The position numbers and the translations under genes are program-made. DNA of 64,000 bases from assembly GCA_036768485.1 (NCBI GenBank), contig JAVLUZ010000154.1:36317769-36381768 (forward strand). The letters run 5' to 3'. Shown piece by piece: positions 11,537 through 23,480 of the stretch. This DNA is from Mermis nigrescens. Taxonomy: Eukaryota; Nematoda; Enoplea; Mermithida; Mermithidae. Each line of letters starts with the position of its first letter. Position 1 is the first letter of the stretch. Under the pieces are notes generated by a model that was given only the letters and a program-made list of their open reading frames with translations, was not told the origin of the DNA and made no database searches.

Positions 11537-12372
11537 AAAATATTAACATACATGGATAGGACGAATGAACGAAAATGAAAATACATGAAAGACAAAACAA
11601 ATTAAGTATGACGAAGCAGGGTAAACGTAAAGGCAATAGGAAAAACTGCTCTTACTTACGCCCCTTTAAGAAATTTAGAAAGGTTTAATCTTTTAAGCTT
11701 AATCAGAAAAACGTGTCTATTTGGAGCACTTATAATCTGTTCAGGTAGAGAGTTCCAGATACATAGGAATTATTCGATTACAAAAATCAAATTTTCTGCA
11801 ATTTTTATTTACATGATTGACGGGAAGTTTACAAGAATTTGCTGCTCGATTAGAATTTAAATTAATTGTGAAGAAATCCTTGAAAGGAAGAGCTTTACAT
11901 TTGATAATAGAAAAGGCTAATGTTAGGTCGTTATGGAGGCGTCTTAGCTCAAGAGTGTCCAGACCAAGTTCGTGTAACCTTTCAGCATATGTCAAATTTT
12001 TATCACTAAAAATTCGTTTCGTAAACCTTCTTTGAACCCGTTCGACGGAGTTGATATTACACAGCAGGTAAGGACTCCACGAAACACAGCAATATTCAAG
12101 CACTGGTCGAACGTAAGTAATGAAGGCCTTAACAAGTAATAATCTATCTTTAGAAATAAAACTACGCAAGATCAGATTGCTTAACTGCATACCTTTTTTC
12201 ACAATATATTCACAATGAGATCTGGACGATAAATTAGAATTCAGAAAAACACCCAAATCTTTTACACAAAGTGTGTCAGTAGAAAGATAGAAATCATTTA
12301 TGTGATAAGAATGCCTAGGGTTTGAACTACCCAGATATAGAACTAAACATTTATTAACTGATATTTTTAATC
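11537..12372 (-). pseudogene. CR1/Jockey-type LINE fragment, RT C-terminus
   Basis: Reverse-strand translation from ~12372 to 11741 matches the RT end of the plus-strand LINE at 17145-17860 almost residue for residue (KISVNKCLVLYLG, SHCEYIVKKGMQLSNLIL, RVQRRFTKRIFSDKNLTY). The similarity continues into the 3' UTR to ~11537. It breaks off at both ends: at 12372 inside coding and at 11537 before the GTT-repeat tail seen in the other copy. A doubly truncated copy suggests later deletion. A frameshift replaces the last ~20 residues. Confidence 0.85.
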
Positions 12373-14141
12373 GTTCCACTTCTTCTATAAATTTCTTCCT
12401 AATGCATAAAGTACCGCGAAACATGTACTCTCTTTTAGAAAATAACTTGTTTGGACAAAGCATAGTACTAATTGTGAGCAGGTATACCGAATTGTGCAAA
12501 CATGTGAAATAATTTATTCACTGTTCTCTGTTCCACCGTCTGCGCACAGGGTTGCCAGGTGCACCGTTTTTTTTCCATATTTAGGGTTTTTGTGAACCAA
12601 AATTTCGAGATGTGGAAAAAAATTTGGGCTTGGTTCACATTGTCGAAAATTTTTTTAATGCTAAAAATGCGTTCTGGAGAGGTAAAATTCCAAAGTTTTC
12701 CGGCGCTTCGCGCCGGATTGATTCATTTTCATTGCATTTTATTGATGCTCACGCCGCGCCGCACCAATTGCTGCTATTTTATTAGCTTGCTCTAGAAAAC
12801 TTGTCTCGGATAAAAAATACGCATTTCCAGCACAGATTTTAGGGTAAATAGACCAACTTGAAACCACCGATTTTTTTTCCACATTTGGGTTAAGGGACCA
12901 ATGCGTTTTCTTGATATAGTATACCTACGTAAACAACTAACTGAAGAAAGTGTCTATATCTCTAATAGACTTTTAATAATTTTTTAATCTCCTTTCCATG
13001 AAGCTGATATTTCGCGCGTTTTCTGATTTTCTAGATTTGAAAACGGTGATTTGATTTAGGTAGGTACCTAATCAAAGTTTGATTTCTGGAAAAATAAGAA
13101 AAAACTTATCAACCCCACAAAATTTGTCTTAACAACGTCTACATATGGCACTTCTTTCTTACTCATTCTCATTTGCTGTTTGACCAAATGTGTTTAGGTA
13201 TGTAAATTTATGGTCTGGCTGGTAACCTGCATATTTAAGGCTGCAATTGTGATAAGCGATTATCTCTGGTGCCCTCAAAATACCATACTCGACGATTTAT
13301 TTAAACGACAATTCGCATTCTCCAAATACCTTACTGATAATTTATTTAAACGTCAATGATTCACATGGAGGATAAATGCCCATTTAATTCAACAATGGCA
13401 ACTCAACATTTAGCGGCTCAAGTTTAATGTAATAAGCGTTATCTCTGCTACACTCTAAATACCATATTCGACTATCCAACATGGAAGCAGCTTGTGTCAA
13501 TCGGCTGCCATAATTTGGATTTATCCCTAAATCTTGGAAAGCTGTGCTACGTATGTAAGTGACTATTGACTACCATAGATGCATAAGGTTAGATTGTCCA
13601 GGGAGGGGTAAAATTGAGATCTTTGAGGTCAGGGAGGAGTAAAATCCAGGATTTTTACTGCAGTACATTGAGTTTTTAGGTAGGTATATACTATTTTTGT
13701 GGGGGTTACCCCTCGCACCCCTCCATATGTGCATGTACATATGGTGACTACAGGGTGCAAACATCTTATAAATTTTTGCTTCATTATTTTTTTATGATGA
13801 AAATGATTCAAAAAGTAGAAAATTCTTATTTTGAACTACTTATTTGCCAAGGGACACACATTTTTATTTGGTTTTGTTTTTTTGTCTTTGTAAACCTGGC
13901 ATTCTTTATTTCTGCACTAAGATAAAGTAGACATTCTTTTTCAAAAGTAGGCAGCGTGAAAAAAACAAATTTCTTGTGGCAAAATTAGTAATTCTGAAAG
14001 CTCCATTTATTCTAAAAAGCTTCAAAATCCATTAGGAAGGAGCAGTCAAATAGTTTTTTCTAAGCTTTATGTATACATGTATAAAATATTTATTTTTTCC
14101 CATGTATGCTATGCTTATATTTTTTCTTATTTTCCTTTTAG

Positions 14142-14369
14142 TGAACTGCTTTAATGCCCAGAACGCGACAGTGGAACGTGGATTTTCGCTGATGAATCGC
14201 ATATGCACTAAAAATCGAAACAAAATATTACCACAACAGCTAGAGATGTTGATGAGGTTGCGTTTATCGACTACTAATTTTGCCGAGTTTGACTATGGGC
14301 CTGCCGTCAGGGAATATTTCAGACAAACGATTTATTCTCTTGGTCGTGCAGTTAGTCGAAAGCCAAAAG
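14142..14369 (+). CDS. hAT transposase, C-terminal dimerisation exon
   Basis: The acceptor TTTCCTTTTAG ends at 14141 and the donor is AAAAG|GTATGC at 14370. The product has NATVERGFSLMNRICTKNRN followed by LEMLMRLRLST and EFDYGPAVREYF. This is the hATC dimerisation signature (ERGFS, MN, RN, then a leucine-rich helix) shared with domesticated hAT proteins such as ZNF862 and KIAA1586. No stop interrupts it. Upstream exons with the BED finger and catalytic residues were not found in 12562-14130, so the copy is probably internally deleted. It lies inside E1, whose 8-bp TSD independently says hAT. Confidence 0.75.
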
Positions 14370-14692
14370 GTATGCAGAACGTTCATTATGTACATATTGT
14401 GAACGTGTGCATTATTTAATATTAGTCTTGGCTTTTGTGTCTTATTCAGTAACATAGTGTTTGATATACTTACACCTTTATGCATGAGCTGACAACATAC
14501 AGTTTCTCTTCCACTGATTCATCTGTATCTTATTCTTATGATTTGGGTTTCTTCTGCTGGTATTGTTTTGTTTTTTACCTTCTGCTTTGAATTTTACTAA
14601 CAATCTGCATGCATTATTTTTTCTCTTTCCATTGTGTTCACCTTGTTTTTCGTCTCATAATGAGGGCATCTTATTATCTGTTGCTGTTACAG

Positions 14693-14757
14693 ATCTTCCA
14701 CGGCTGGACGAAACCAACGAAAATTATGATGCTTTTCTAGCCATGGATGAATTTTAG
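14693..14757 (+). CDS. hAT transposase, last exon
   Basis: The acceptor TTGCTGTTACAG ends at 14692. The preceding exon ends in phase 1 with G; this exon starts AT, giving an in-frame Asp codon, then LPRLDETNENYDAFLAM and a stop at 14755-14757. The exact phase match supports a real two-exon 3' end of the transposase. The acidic tail is ordinary for the family. Confidence 0.65.
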
Positions 14758-15097
14758 CCCTTCGTAATTTTATCAGTCATTGGTTTTTGAATTTTATTCG
14801 TTGATAATTTTTGCTTATTTCAATAAAATCTTTGCTCTTTTTGATTTATTCTTTGTTGTGCTTAGCTACATTTACTCATTTTCTGTCGTTGATCGAAATA
14901 TATCAAAGATTCGTCTTAAGTGCCACAATTATATGTAAGATGGACTTTCTAAGAAAAAATGGCTTTTTTATCATGAGCGACCCGTTTTTGAACGTTTTTA
15001 GACCCCAAAAAATGTGAATTAAAATTTGAAATGTGGAAAAAAAGTTTAGGTATGGTTCACATTGTGAACCAAATCGCTAGGAAAAAAAACGGCCAGG

Positions 15098-15270
15098 TGC
15101 AGGAGAATTCTCCTGAATTCAGGAGAATCTAAAATTTTCAGGAGCAGGAGCAGGAGAATGGGCTTTTCAGGAGAAGTTGTAAACATGCAGGAGAATGCAG
15201 GAGAATTTTAAAATGTCAGGAAAATTCAGTGGAATCCTGAAAATCTAGGAGAATTCAGGAGAATTTTCAA
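15098..15270. repeat. CAGGAGAAT subterminal box cluster (left end of composite hAT)
   Basis: About ten copies of CAGGAGAAT or its complement ATTCTCCTG occur in 170 bp, some overlapping palindromically. The same boxes sit just inside the right end at 24120-24205. Subterminal repeats of this kind are transposase binding sites in studied hAT elements; that role is inferred here. Confidence 0.7.
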
Positions 15271-15639
15271 ATCTTAAATAGCAAGATATAATGATTATCA
15301 TACATTAACTTCTTACTGTACTTACTGTAGATAGTTAGTTGTATATAATTTTATACTTAGATCTTTCACATTAAGAATTTATTTCGTTCATAGTTAAGAC
15401 CTAAGTGTTAAGTTATAACTATATCCAAATAAGTTTCGTGCTTCCGTAGTAAATCATTCATTCATTAGGCTTATTTTAAACGCTGGCACCAACATTTTGG
15501 TCAGTCACATGAATCTACTGGAAAAATCTGATGACTGCCTTATTTGTTTTCGACTTGACTCAAATCAAACCAGTTAGGTGGCAGCTTTCACCGGATACTA
15601 CTTGCTGTATACGTACCTATAACGTGGCTATCTTAATAC

Positions 15640-18021
15640 ATATGTGAACCAGCTACACCAATGCCTAATTTTGTGTACTTCCAGCAATCTTGTCTTCAAT
15701 GTATTAACTACTGAACCTTTCTCTAATAGTGATCATTCTAGCATTGAGTTCAGTTTACCTGCGTCTGTAGTACCCAACCAAACTTCCCTTGGGTATGACT
15801 TTAGAAAAGCGGACTATGCATCTATCGAGATTTTTTAGCCTTTATTGATTGGCACCTCTGTTTTACCCATTGCATTAGCATTAACGAATTTATGCTGTTT
15901 TTCTTGACATAATTAATGAGGCTATACATCGATACGTTCCTTCTAAGCATACTGTGCATAAAAAATCATTGCCAAAGTCGTGTCGTAAATTGCAAGTAAT
16001 TAAAAAGGAACTTTGGGAAAAGTATAAAAAGAGTCGTTGCCCTGTTATTTTAAGCAAGTATAAGAAGATTACTAAAGAAATTAAATTTGCTTTGAAAGAT
16101 CTTTTCATGAGGGAGGAATGTAAGCTTTTAAATTCTCGAAATGTAAAAAATTTTTATTCTTTCGTTAATGACCGTTTAAGAAAGACTAAGTCAGCTTCAA
16201 TATTAATGTGTGATGGCAGGATGATAGATAATGATTTTGAAAAAGCTAATGCTTACAACTCTTTTTTGCGAGTAATTTTGTTATTGACGATCTTGTTTCT
16301 CCCCATTTCGCAAACAGAGCCAAAAGTGATGCTCGTCCTCTTTCTGTAAAATTTGATGTTCTGACTATTTCTGAATCCATAAGTAGGCTTAAGCCCACTT
16401 TGTCGCTTGGCCCCGATGGCTTGTGTGCATATTTTATTAAGAAGTTGAAAACAGTGTTGCTTTCACCTTTAGAAACCATCTTTAACGTTTCTTATCAAAG
16501 TGGAAAAATACCCGATTTTTGGCGAAAAGCTGTTGTGATCCCAGTTCATAAAAAGGGAGATATGTCATCAGTTGATAACTATCGTCCAATCTCCTTATGT
16601 TGTGTTTCTTGTAAATTAATGGAATCTATAATGAACAAGTCCTTGATTTCTTATCTAGAGAAGCAAAATCTGCTAAGTGAAAAACAGTTTGGTTTTAGAA
16701 AAAATAGATCATGTGCGTTACAACTTGTTGAGTGCAAAAATCAGTGGACCAAATTTCTAGACGAGGGAATTCCTGTTGACATTGTCTACATTGACTTTTG
16801 TAAGGCTTTTGATACCGTGTCACACAAAAAAACTGCTAATTAAGTTAGCATCTTATGGACTGAACAAACTTTCTTTTAATTGGATCGAAAATTTCTTGAC
16901 TAATAGATCCCAAGTCGTTAAAATTAAAAATTCTTTATCTGATTCTATTCCTGTTACCAGTGGCGTGTCCCAGGGTAGTACACTAGGTCCCACACTTTTT
17001 TTAAATCTTCATTAACGACTTATGTGAAATGCGCCAAAACAGTAATTTTACTTTGTTTGCTGACGATATCAAACTTTGGAATCTATCATCTAATTTCATG
17101 ACACTTCAAGCTGACATAAATTATGTGCATGAGTGGGCCAATACATGGCAATTAAAAATATCAGTTAATAAATGTTTAGTTCTATATCTGGGTTGTTCAA
17201 ACCCTAGGCATTCTTATCACAAATGATTTCTATCTTTCTACTGACACACTTTGTGTTAAAGATTTGGGTGTTTTCTGAATTCTAATTTATCGTCCAGATC
17301 TCATTGTGAATATATTGTGAAAAAAGGCATGCAGTTAAGCAATCTGATCTTGCGTAGTTTTATTTCTAAAGACAGATTATTACTTGTCAAGGCCTTCATT
17401 ACTTACGTTCGACCAGTGCTTGAATATTGCTGTGTTTCGTGGAGTCCTTACCTGCTGTGTGATATCACCTCCGTCGAACGGGTTCAAAGAAGGTTTACGA
17501 AACGAATTTTTAGTGATAAAAATTTGACATATGCTGCAAGATTACACGAACTTGGTCTGGACACTCTTGAACTAAGACGTCTCCATAACGACCTAACATT
17601 AGCCTTTTCTATTATCAAATGTCAAGCTCTTCCTTTCAAGGATTTCTTCACAATTAATTTAAATTCTAATCGAGCAGCAAATTCTTGTAAACTTCTCGTC
17701 AATCATGTAAATAAAAATTGCAGAAAATTTGATTTTTGCAATCGAATAATTCCTATCTGGAACTCTCTACCTGAACAGATTATAAGTGCTCCAAATAGAC
17801 ACGTTTTTCTGACTAAACTTAAAAGATTAAACCTTTCTAAATTTCTTAAAGGGGCGTAAGTAAGAGCAGTTTTTCATATTGCCTTTACGTTTACCCTGCT
17901 TTGTCATACTTAATTTGTTTTGTCTTTCATGTATTTTCATTTTCGTTCATTCGTCTTATCCATGTATGTTAATATTTTCTTTCGACTTAGCGAATAAATT
18001 GTTGTTGTTGTTGTTGTTGTT
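15640..18021 (+). mobile_element. CR1/Jockey-type LINE, 5'-truncated, (GTT)n tail
   Basis: The left end falls inside the endonuclease (NSDHSSIEF at ~15730, the SDH motif). The 3' end is a run of GTT trinucleotides at 18000-18021 preceded by a short UTR. 5' truncation plus a simple-repeat tail is typical of target-primed reverse transcription in CR1 relatives. It lies within the composite hAT, upstream of hAT E2. Confidence 0.85.
15644..17859 (+). pseudogene. LINE ORF2: endonuclease end and reverse transcriptase, frameshifted
   Basis: The frame is split into 15644-15838, 15954-16349, 16400-16843, 16776-17015, 17029-17226 and 17317-17859. Readable RT motifs in order: PDFWRKAVVIPVHKKGD, NYRPISLCC, FGFRKNRS, VYIDFCKAFDTVSH, SGVSQGSTLGP and LFADDIKLW. 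The FADD catalytic box is intact, but at least five frameshifts and a stop at 15836 prevent a product. It is nearly identical to the minus-strand fragment at 11741-12372. Family placement rests on motif spacing; a related non-LTR clade is possible. Confidence 0.85.
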
Positions 18022-18374
18022 AATATCACGAAGTGTAGAAATACATAGCTTTACACACCGTTTTTCTTTTTCCACTTTTTGGTCTATTTGTCAACCAAAA
18101 TTTTGGGAAATGGAAAAAATTTTTGGGCTTGGTTGGCATTTGTGGAAAATTTTTGTAATGTTGAAAATGCGTTTTAGAGAGTTAAAACTTCAAAAATTTT
18201 TCGGCGCTTCGCTCCGAATCGCTTTAATTCTTACTTGTTATTAATCTTTAAGCCGCACTGCGTCAATCGCAGCATTTTTATCGACAATTTGATCTGGAAT
18301 TTTACTACGATTGAAAATCCTTATCTTCTGCACGGATTCGCTTAGTTTTTGTAATGCAAAAATGCTCTTTAGAG

Positions 18375-18790
18375 GGGCGTGGGTAAAAGGCGGCGCTGGC
18401 GCTGGCCCTGGCCCTGGCCCTCGGCAACTGGGTAAAAGGTGGCGCTGGCGCTGGCCCTGGCGCACATAGGTAAAAGGTGGCGCTGGCCCTGGCCATTGCC
18501 ACCTGGGTAAAGGTGGCGCTGGCGCTGGCCCTGGCCCTCGCCACCTGGGTAAGCGGTGGCGCTGGCGCTGGCCCTCGCCAACAGGGTAAAGGTGGCGCTG
18601 GCGCTGGCATTGGCCCCCGCCAACTGGGTAAAAGGTGGCGCTAGCCCTGGCCATTGCCACCTGGGTAAAAGTTGGCGCTGGCGCTGGCCCTGGCCTTCGC
18701 CACCTGGGTAAAAGGTGGCGCTGGCCCTGGCCCCCGCCAGCAGGTTAAAAGGTGGCGCTGGCCCTCGACAACTGGGTTAATGGTGGCGCC
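18375..18790. repeat. GC-rich minisatellite, foldback left arm
   Basis: Units of roughly 35-65 bp carry GGTGGCGCTGGC and GGCCCTGGCC followed by a CTGGGTAAAA spacer. The GC content contrasts sharply with AT-rich surroundings. Open frames through it only reflect the triplet-like periodicity. Confidence 0.9.
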
Positions 18791-19129
18791 CTGGAGCTAG
18801 CAAAGAACTTTTATATAGCTTCATTGAAACATCGAAATATGGGTTAAACTTAAGTATAGTTATCAATTATTCAAATGAAGGTAGGAGGCATCTTAAATTT
18901 TGTACAGACTATACAGACTATACTAATGTATTGAATTGAAAGTTTTAAAATCATTTGAGTAATTTTTCGAGCAAAATTAATTTTCAAAATGCAGAAAATA
19001 CGCAGTTCACTATAACTTTCGATTTCAACAAAAATTTTGGCTAAATATAGTTTCTTCTTACGAAAAATAAATTATTCCATATGTTCTTTGCGTAAAATTA
19101 GGTTTTTGTGATGCAGAAGATGTGTGCTT

Positions 19130-20254
19130 AAATGGGCGTGGGAGGGGGTTTGGGGGTATGCACCACACATGGGCGTGGGGGTTTGGGGGGTATGCACCCC
19201 CCAGAAGTTGAAATACCCCCCCCCCAGAAATCAAAATACCCCCCCCAGAAAAAATTTTTTTTGCTTTTTTAGCAATTTTTAGATGCCATTGGATAGAGCT
19301 TGATGAGAAACGTCGAAAAATGGTGTTTTTTTCGCCATACCACCATTTTTGACCTTTAAAAATTTTTTCACCCCCCCCCAGAAATTTTTTCACCCCCCAG
19401 AATTTTGGTGCTGCCCACCTATGATGCACCCCCAGAAGTTGAAATACCCCCCATAAATCAAAATATCCCCCCAGAATTCAAATTTTGAAATTTTTTTTGC
19501 TTTTTTAGCGATGAAAATTTTTTCACCCCCAGAAATTTTTTTCACCCCCTAGAATTTCAGTGCTGCCCGTCTACTGATAACGGATATTTATACGAACAAA
19601 AATAAGACTTCCACCATCTATATGCGGGTAAAAGTAGTAGATTGTTCTACATATAAGAATATTTGCATACAAGCACATAAAAAAAGGTCCCACTGTCATC
19701 CTGCATCGACCAGAAATCTTTAGAATCCTGACCACACCTGGGCGTGGGCGTATGAGTATGCGCACCCACCCCCCGAAAAACCAAAATACCCTCCCAGAAA
19801 TCAAAATAATCCCTCAGAATTCAATTTTTGAATTTTTTTGTTTTTTGCCATTTTTGATGCCAATTGATAAAGCTCAATGAAAAACGTTGAAAAATGGTGT
19901 TTTTTCGACATACCACCACCATTTTTAGGGCAGTTTGACTTTTGAAAAATCTCGCACCCCACAGAATTTTGTTGCTGCCCACCATACGTGGGCAGCAAGA
20001 AAATTCTGGGGGGTGCAAGATTTTTTTGAAGGTCGAAAAATGGCCTTAAAAATGGTGGTATGGCGATAAAAACACCATTTTTCGACGTTTCTCATCAAGC
20101 ACTATCCATTGGCATCAAAAAATTGCGGAAAAACGAAAAAAATTTTCAAAACTTGAATTCTGGGGAGTATTTTGATTTCTGGGGGGTATTTGGTTTTCTG
20201 GGGGTGCATACCCCCCAAACCCCCCCCCACGCCCAGGTGTGCTGCCCACGTATG
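19130..20254. repeat. Cluster of C-rich short elements (P family), one nested in another
   Basis: At least four copies or partial copies of a ~260-bp element share CCCCCCAGAA blocks, a GATGAGAAACGTCGAAAAA core and a GCTGCCCAC end. The copy 19983-20240 (inverted) is flanked by GCTGCCCAC on both sides (19974-19982 and 20241-20249), so it inserted into a P copy that begins near 19734 and resumes at 20241. A 9-bp TSD is seen here and at two other loci. Confidence 0.8.
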
Positions 20255-20482
20255 ATCGTTACATTCATACCCTTTTTAAAAATGAAATGATCTTGAATGT
20301 TTTAGGATTGTATTTCCAAAATTACTATATGCCGGGCAAATGACTAACGAGTCAAGTTAGGCAATGATTGATCCGACTCGATTTTCGCCACTTCATCAGT
20401 TTATAGTCGACTCGACTCTGATTTCATCGAATCTCTGAAGAAAGTGTTTTGTTCATATTTCTTTCAAAAAGCACCAAGAAAG

Positions 20483-21667
20483 CAGTGTTTTTTTTTGCAC
20501 GGGCCTCTTTGCACCGTGCAAAAAACCTCCAAAATCCTTTTGCACGACCGAAAATGTTTTTGTACAATGTATTTTATATACAAAAATTTTCCGCGCTTCG
20601 CGCGGTAGGATACTGTAGGTTTAGCCGTTATATCTTTCACACTATGTCTACCCTGAGGAAAACGACAGATTTGCGATTTCTGTAACAAATTTTCAGCACA
20701 TTTAATAGTTTCTGCAGGAATTTAATGTTCAAAAAAATAAAATTACATATTTTTCTAGCGATTCATGTTATAAGTGGATAAATATAATACGTCGCGCGAA
20801 GCGCGAAAATTTTTCCTATTTTCCAGCCAGAAAATCTTAAAATGATTAAATGTAAAATTTAATTTGAAATGTTTATGCTGAAAATATCTATAAAAGTGAA
20901 GAAATCGCACAAAGCGCGGAACTTTATTCGGATTTTCCAAAAGAATACTTCAGATTTTTCACTTTCTAGCACTGAAAAATGTTTACAAAACAACACTGTA
21001 ATGCTAAAATTAAAATAGGGCTTCAATCGTCATAATTATCGAAATCCTGTTTAAAAACATATGAAAGCTCTGAAAATGACATGAGCAAAAAGTGAAAAAA
21101 TAGCGTAATTACCTATTAACATGACGCAGAAAACTTAATTAACAATTTGTAGGCACTGTAAAGTAAAACAAAAACCTAATGATTCGTTTAACCTGGTCTA
21201 GAAATTTACCACATTAGGGAAAAGTGTCGAAAAAAGGCATGGGACATCAAGCACTACTACCGAAAATCTTTGCATTTTTTCCAAAAAGTGCTCATTAGAA
21301 ACTTTTGCACTTTTAAAATTGGGTGACCTTTGAAAAAAGTAAAACAAGCTAAAACAAGATCCACGTCTTGCTAATTCGGTAATGGAATACGCAAAGTAGA
21401 ATAAGCCTGTCTGCAGCAGAAATGAAAATAGGATGAAAAATTGAACTCAGTGGGCGCGCTGGAAAGAAAATAAGATATTTTGGTGTTATCCGGCACGAAG
21501 CGCTAAAAATTTTTTGAAAATTTGATTTTAAAGTGACCTGGGCGTTCAAAAATCGACATATTTTACATTATTTTTGCCCAAATTTTTCTTTGCAACGTGC
21601 AAAAATCACCAAATTTTTTCTTTGCACGGGCCCTAAAAAGTTTGCACTGTGCAAAAAAAAAACACTG
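20483..21667. mobile_element. 1.2-kb non-autonomous hAT, TIR CAGTGTTTTTTTT
   Basis: It begins CAGTGTTTTTTTTTGCAC at 20483 and ends with the complement, TGCAAAAAAAAAACACTG, at 21667. Flanks CAAGAAAG (20475-20482) and TAAGAAAG (21668-21675) match at seven of eight bases. TTTGCAC/GTGCAAA boxes repeat inside both ends. Hairpins CGCGC-TTC-GCGCG at 20589 and complement at ~20795 lie within. No coding. It sits in the centre of the foldback element. Confidence 0.85.
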
Positions 21668-22439
21668 TAAGAAAGTATTTTCGCATTAGGCATGTATAAA
21701 GAATTGACAGGAAACTCAGTCGAAAAATAAAACAGATTTTTCCAATTTGCTAAGGCACAGCATAATGTGCGTCCAGCATTAATATGCAATCTATAGTCTG
21801 ATCCTTCAAGAAACCTTGCATATGGACCACATTTCTTTTAGTAAATATACCCATATACCTATTTTGACTACAAAAACAGTTGAAACACAAACTGCCTTTG
21901 AGTATGGGCATGAACTTCAAGATTTATTTAATTCCCATGAACTTCAAGAAATATTTAATCCCCAAGCTGAGAGATGCGATCGAATGCCATCAGTTAATCT
22001 GCTTGTTTTAGCTGCTTTCGTTTTATGTGACAAAAAAACTTACTTACAATTACTGTATACCGTCAGCTTACTGATGGCAAAAGCGCCAGCGCCTACTTTT
22101 ACTCAGCCGAGGCCAATAACTTAATTTTACGCGAAGAACGTATGGGATAATTTATTTTTCGTAAAAAGAAACTATACTCAGCTGAAATTTTTGTTGAAAT
22201 CGAAAGTTATAGTTAACCGCGTATTTTCTGCATTTTGAAAGTTAATTTTGCTCAAAAATCACTCAAACAATTTTAAAATTTTCAGTTCAATGCGTTAGTA
22301 TAGTCTGTACAACATTTAAAATGCCTTCTACCATCATTTGAATTATAAATAACTATAATTAAGTTCAACCCATATTTTGATGTTTCAGAGGAGCTATATA
22401 AAATATCCTTGCTAGCTTCGCTGACATCAGCTAGGGCAA

Positions 22440-22910
22440 ATGGCGGTTGCTACCTTATATACCCACTCGGCTGTGGCCAAAACCAAGCCGAGCGCCAGCG
22501 CCACCTTTTACCCTGTTGATGAGGGCCAGGGCCAGCGCCACCTTTTACCCAGTTGGCCAGGGCCAGCGCCAGCGCCAGCGCCACCTTTACCCAGGTGGCA
22601 ATGGCCAGGGCCAGCGCCAGCGCCACCTTTACCCAGGTGGCCATGGCCAGCGCCAGCGCCACCTTTTACCCAGGTGGCCATGGCCAGCGCCAGCGCCACC
22701 TTTACCCAGTTGGCGAGGGCCAGGGTCAGCGCCAGCGCCACCTTTACCTAAGTGCGCCAGGGCCAGCGCTAGCGCCACCTTTACCCAGGTGGCAATGGCC
22801 AGGGCCAGCGCCAGCGCTACCTTTAACCACTTGGCCATGGCCAAGGCCAGCGCCACCTTTTACCCATGTGCGCCAGGGCCAGCGCCAGCGCCACCTTTAC
22901 TTATGCCCCC
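22440..22910. repeat. GC-rich minisatellite, foldback right arm
   Basis: This is the inverted partner of the 18375-18790 array (GCCAGCGCCACC and TTTACCCAGG units). Unit number and order differ from the left array, so the arms have diverged by repeat turnover while staying alignable. Confidence 0.9.
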
Positions 22911-23480
22911 TTAGTGAGGTGAAACTACAAAAGTTTTCGGCGCTTCGCGCCGAATGATTTAATTCTTACTTGTTATTAATGTTTAAGTCGCGCGGCGCCA
23001 ATTGCAGCATTTTTATCAATAATCTGGTCCTAGAACTCCACTACGATTGAAAATCCTTACCTTCTGCACAGTTTTTGTAATGCAAAAATGATTTAGAGAG
23101 CTAAAATCTCAAAATTTTCTGGCGCTTCGCGCCATTTGATAAATTATAGTTTTAATTGTCAAAAACGACTACAGAATTGGTTAAAATGCTTTACTGAAGG
23201 GAGGAAATTCAAGTTTCAGCATAAATAACGTATACTGATTGTGATATTTCTTGTAGAGCGCGAAATTTTTATTCAAAAAGTGCATCAAACACCGCTATTG
23301 CATGTGTACATAAAATTTTCTACTTAAAAAACACTGATTTTTCAAAACAGGCGCTCTATTTCTAACGTTTTTAGACCTCAAAAAAAAACGTGGAAAAAGG
23401 TCGGAAAAATTGGAAAAAAATTTGGGTTTGGTCGATAATGTCAACCAAATCGCTGAGAATAAAAAAACGGTGGCTTTACA

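Larger units (their letters stand above)
12562..15091 (+). mobile_element. 2.5-kb hAT element E1, TSD GCCAGGTG, carries transposase exons
   Basis: The element starts CACCGTTTTTTTTCC at 12562 and ends with the complement AAAAAAAACG at 15091. GCCAGGTG occurs at 12554-12561 and 15092-15099. It landed 15 bp inside the left end of the larger 12547-24230 hAT, whose CAGGAGAAT boxes resume right after it. Related ends occur at 18056/23472 and at 29346. It contains a GGCGC-TTC-GCGCC hairpin at 12702. The last terminal bases (GTG) are missing at the right end compared with E2. Confidence 0.8.
18375..22910. mobile_element. Foldback-type element with ~750-bp inverted arms
   Basis: Left arm 18375-~19105 and right arm ~22115-22910 are inverted copies. 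Each arm consists of an outer GC-rich tandem array and ~330 bp of AT-rich unique sequence (for example the TATAGTTTCTT...TACGAAAAATAAATTAT part). Long inverted arms built on tandem repeats are the foldback design. Flanks read CTTTAGAG and TTAGTGAG, an approximate TSD. Its centre received C-rich MITEs and a hAT MITE. Confidence 0.75.
18056..23472. mobile_element. 5.4-kb hAT element E2, TSD GCTTTACA
   Basis: The ends are CACCGTTTTT at 18056 and AAAAACGGTG ending at 23472, perfect inverses. GCTTTACA flanks both sides (18048-18055 and 23473-23480). The left 300 bp match E1 and E3, including the line GGGCTTGGTT, and contain ~230-bp units each with a GGCGC hairpin. The interior is occupied by the foldback element. 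No transposase is seen, so it is non-autonomous. Confidence 0.85.

Noticed and set aside
18241..18660. Open frames giving G/A/R/P-rich proteins in the GC-rich array (also 22440-22957, both strands)
   Set aside because: They are open in several frames on both strands because unit lengths avoid stops; composition is the minisatellite, not a protein.
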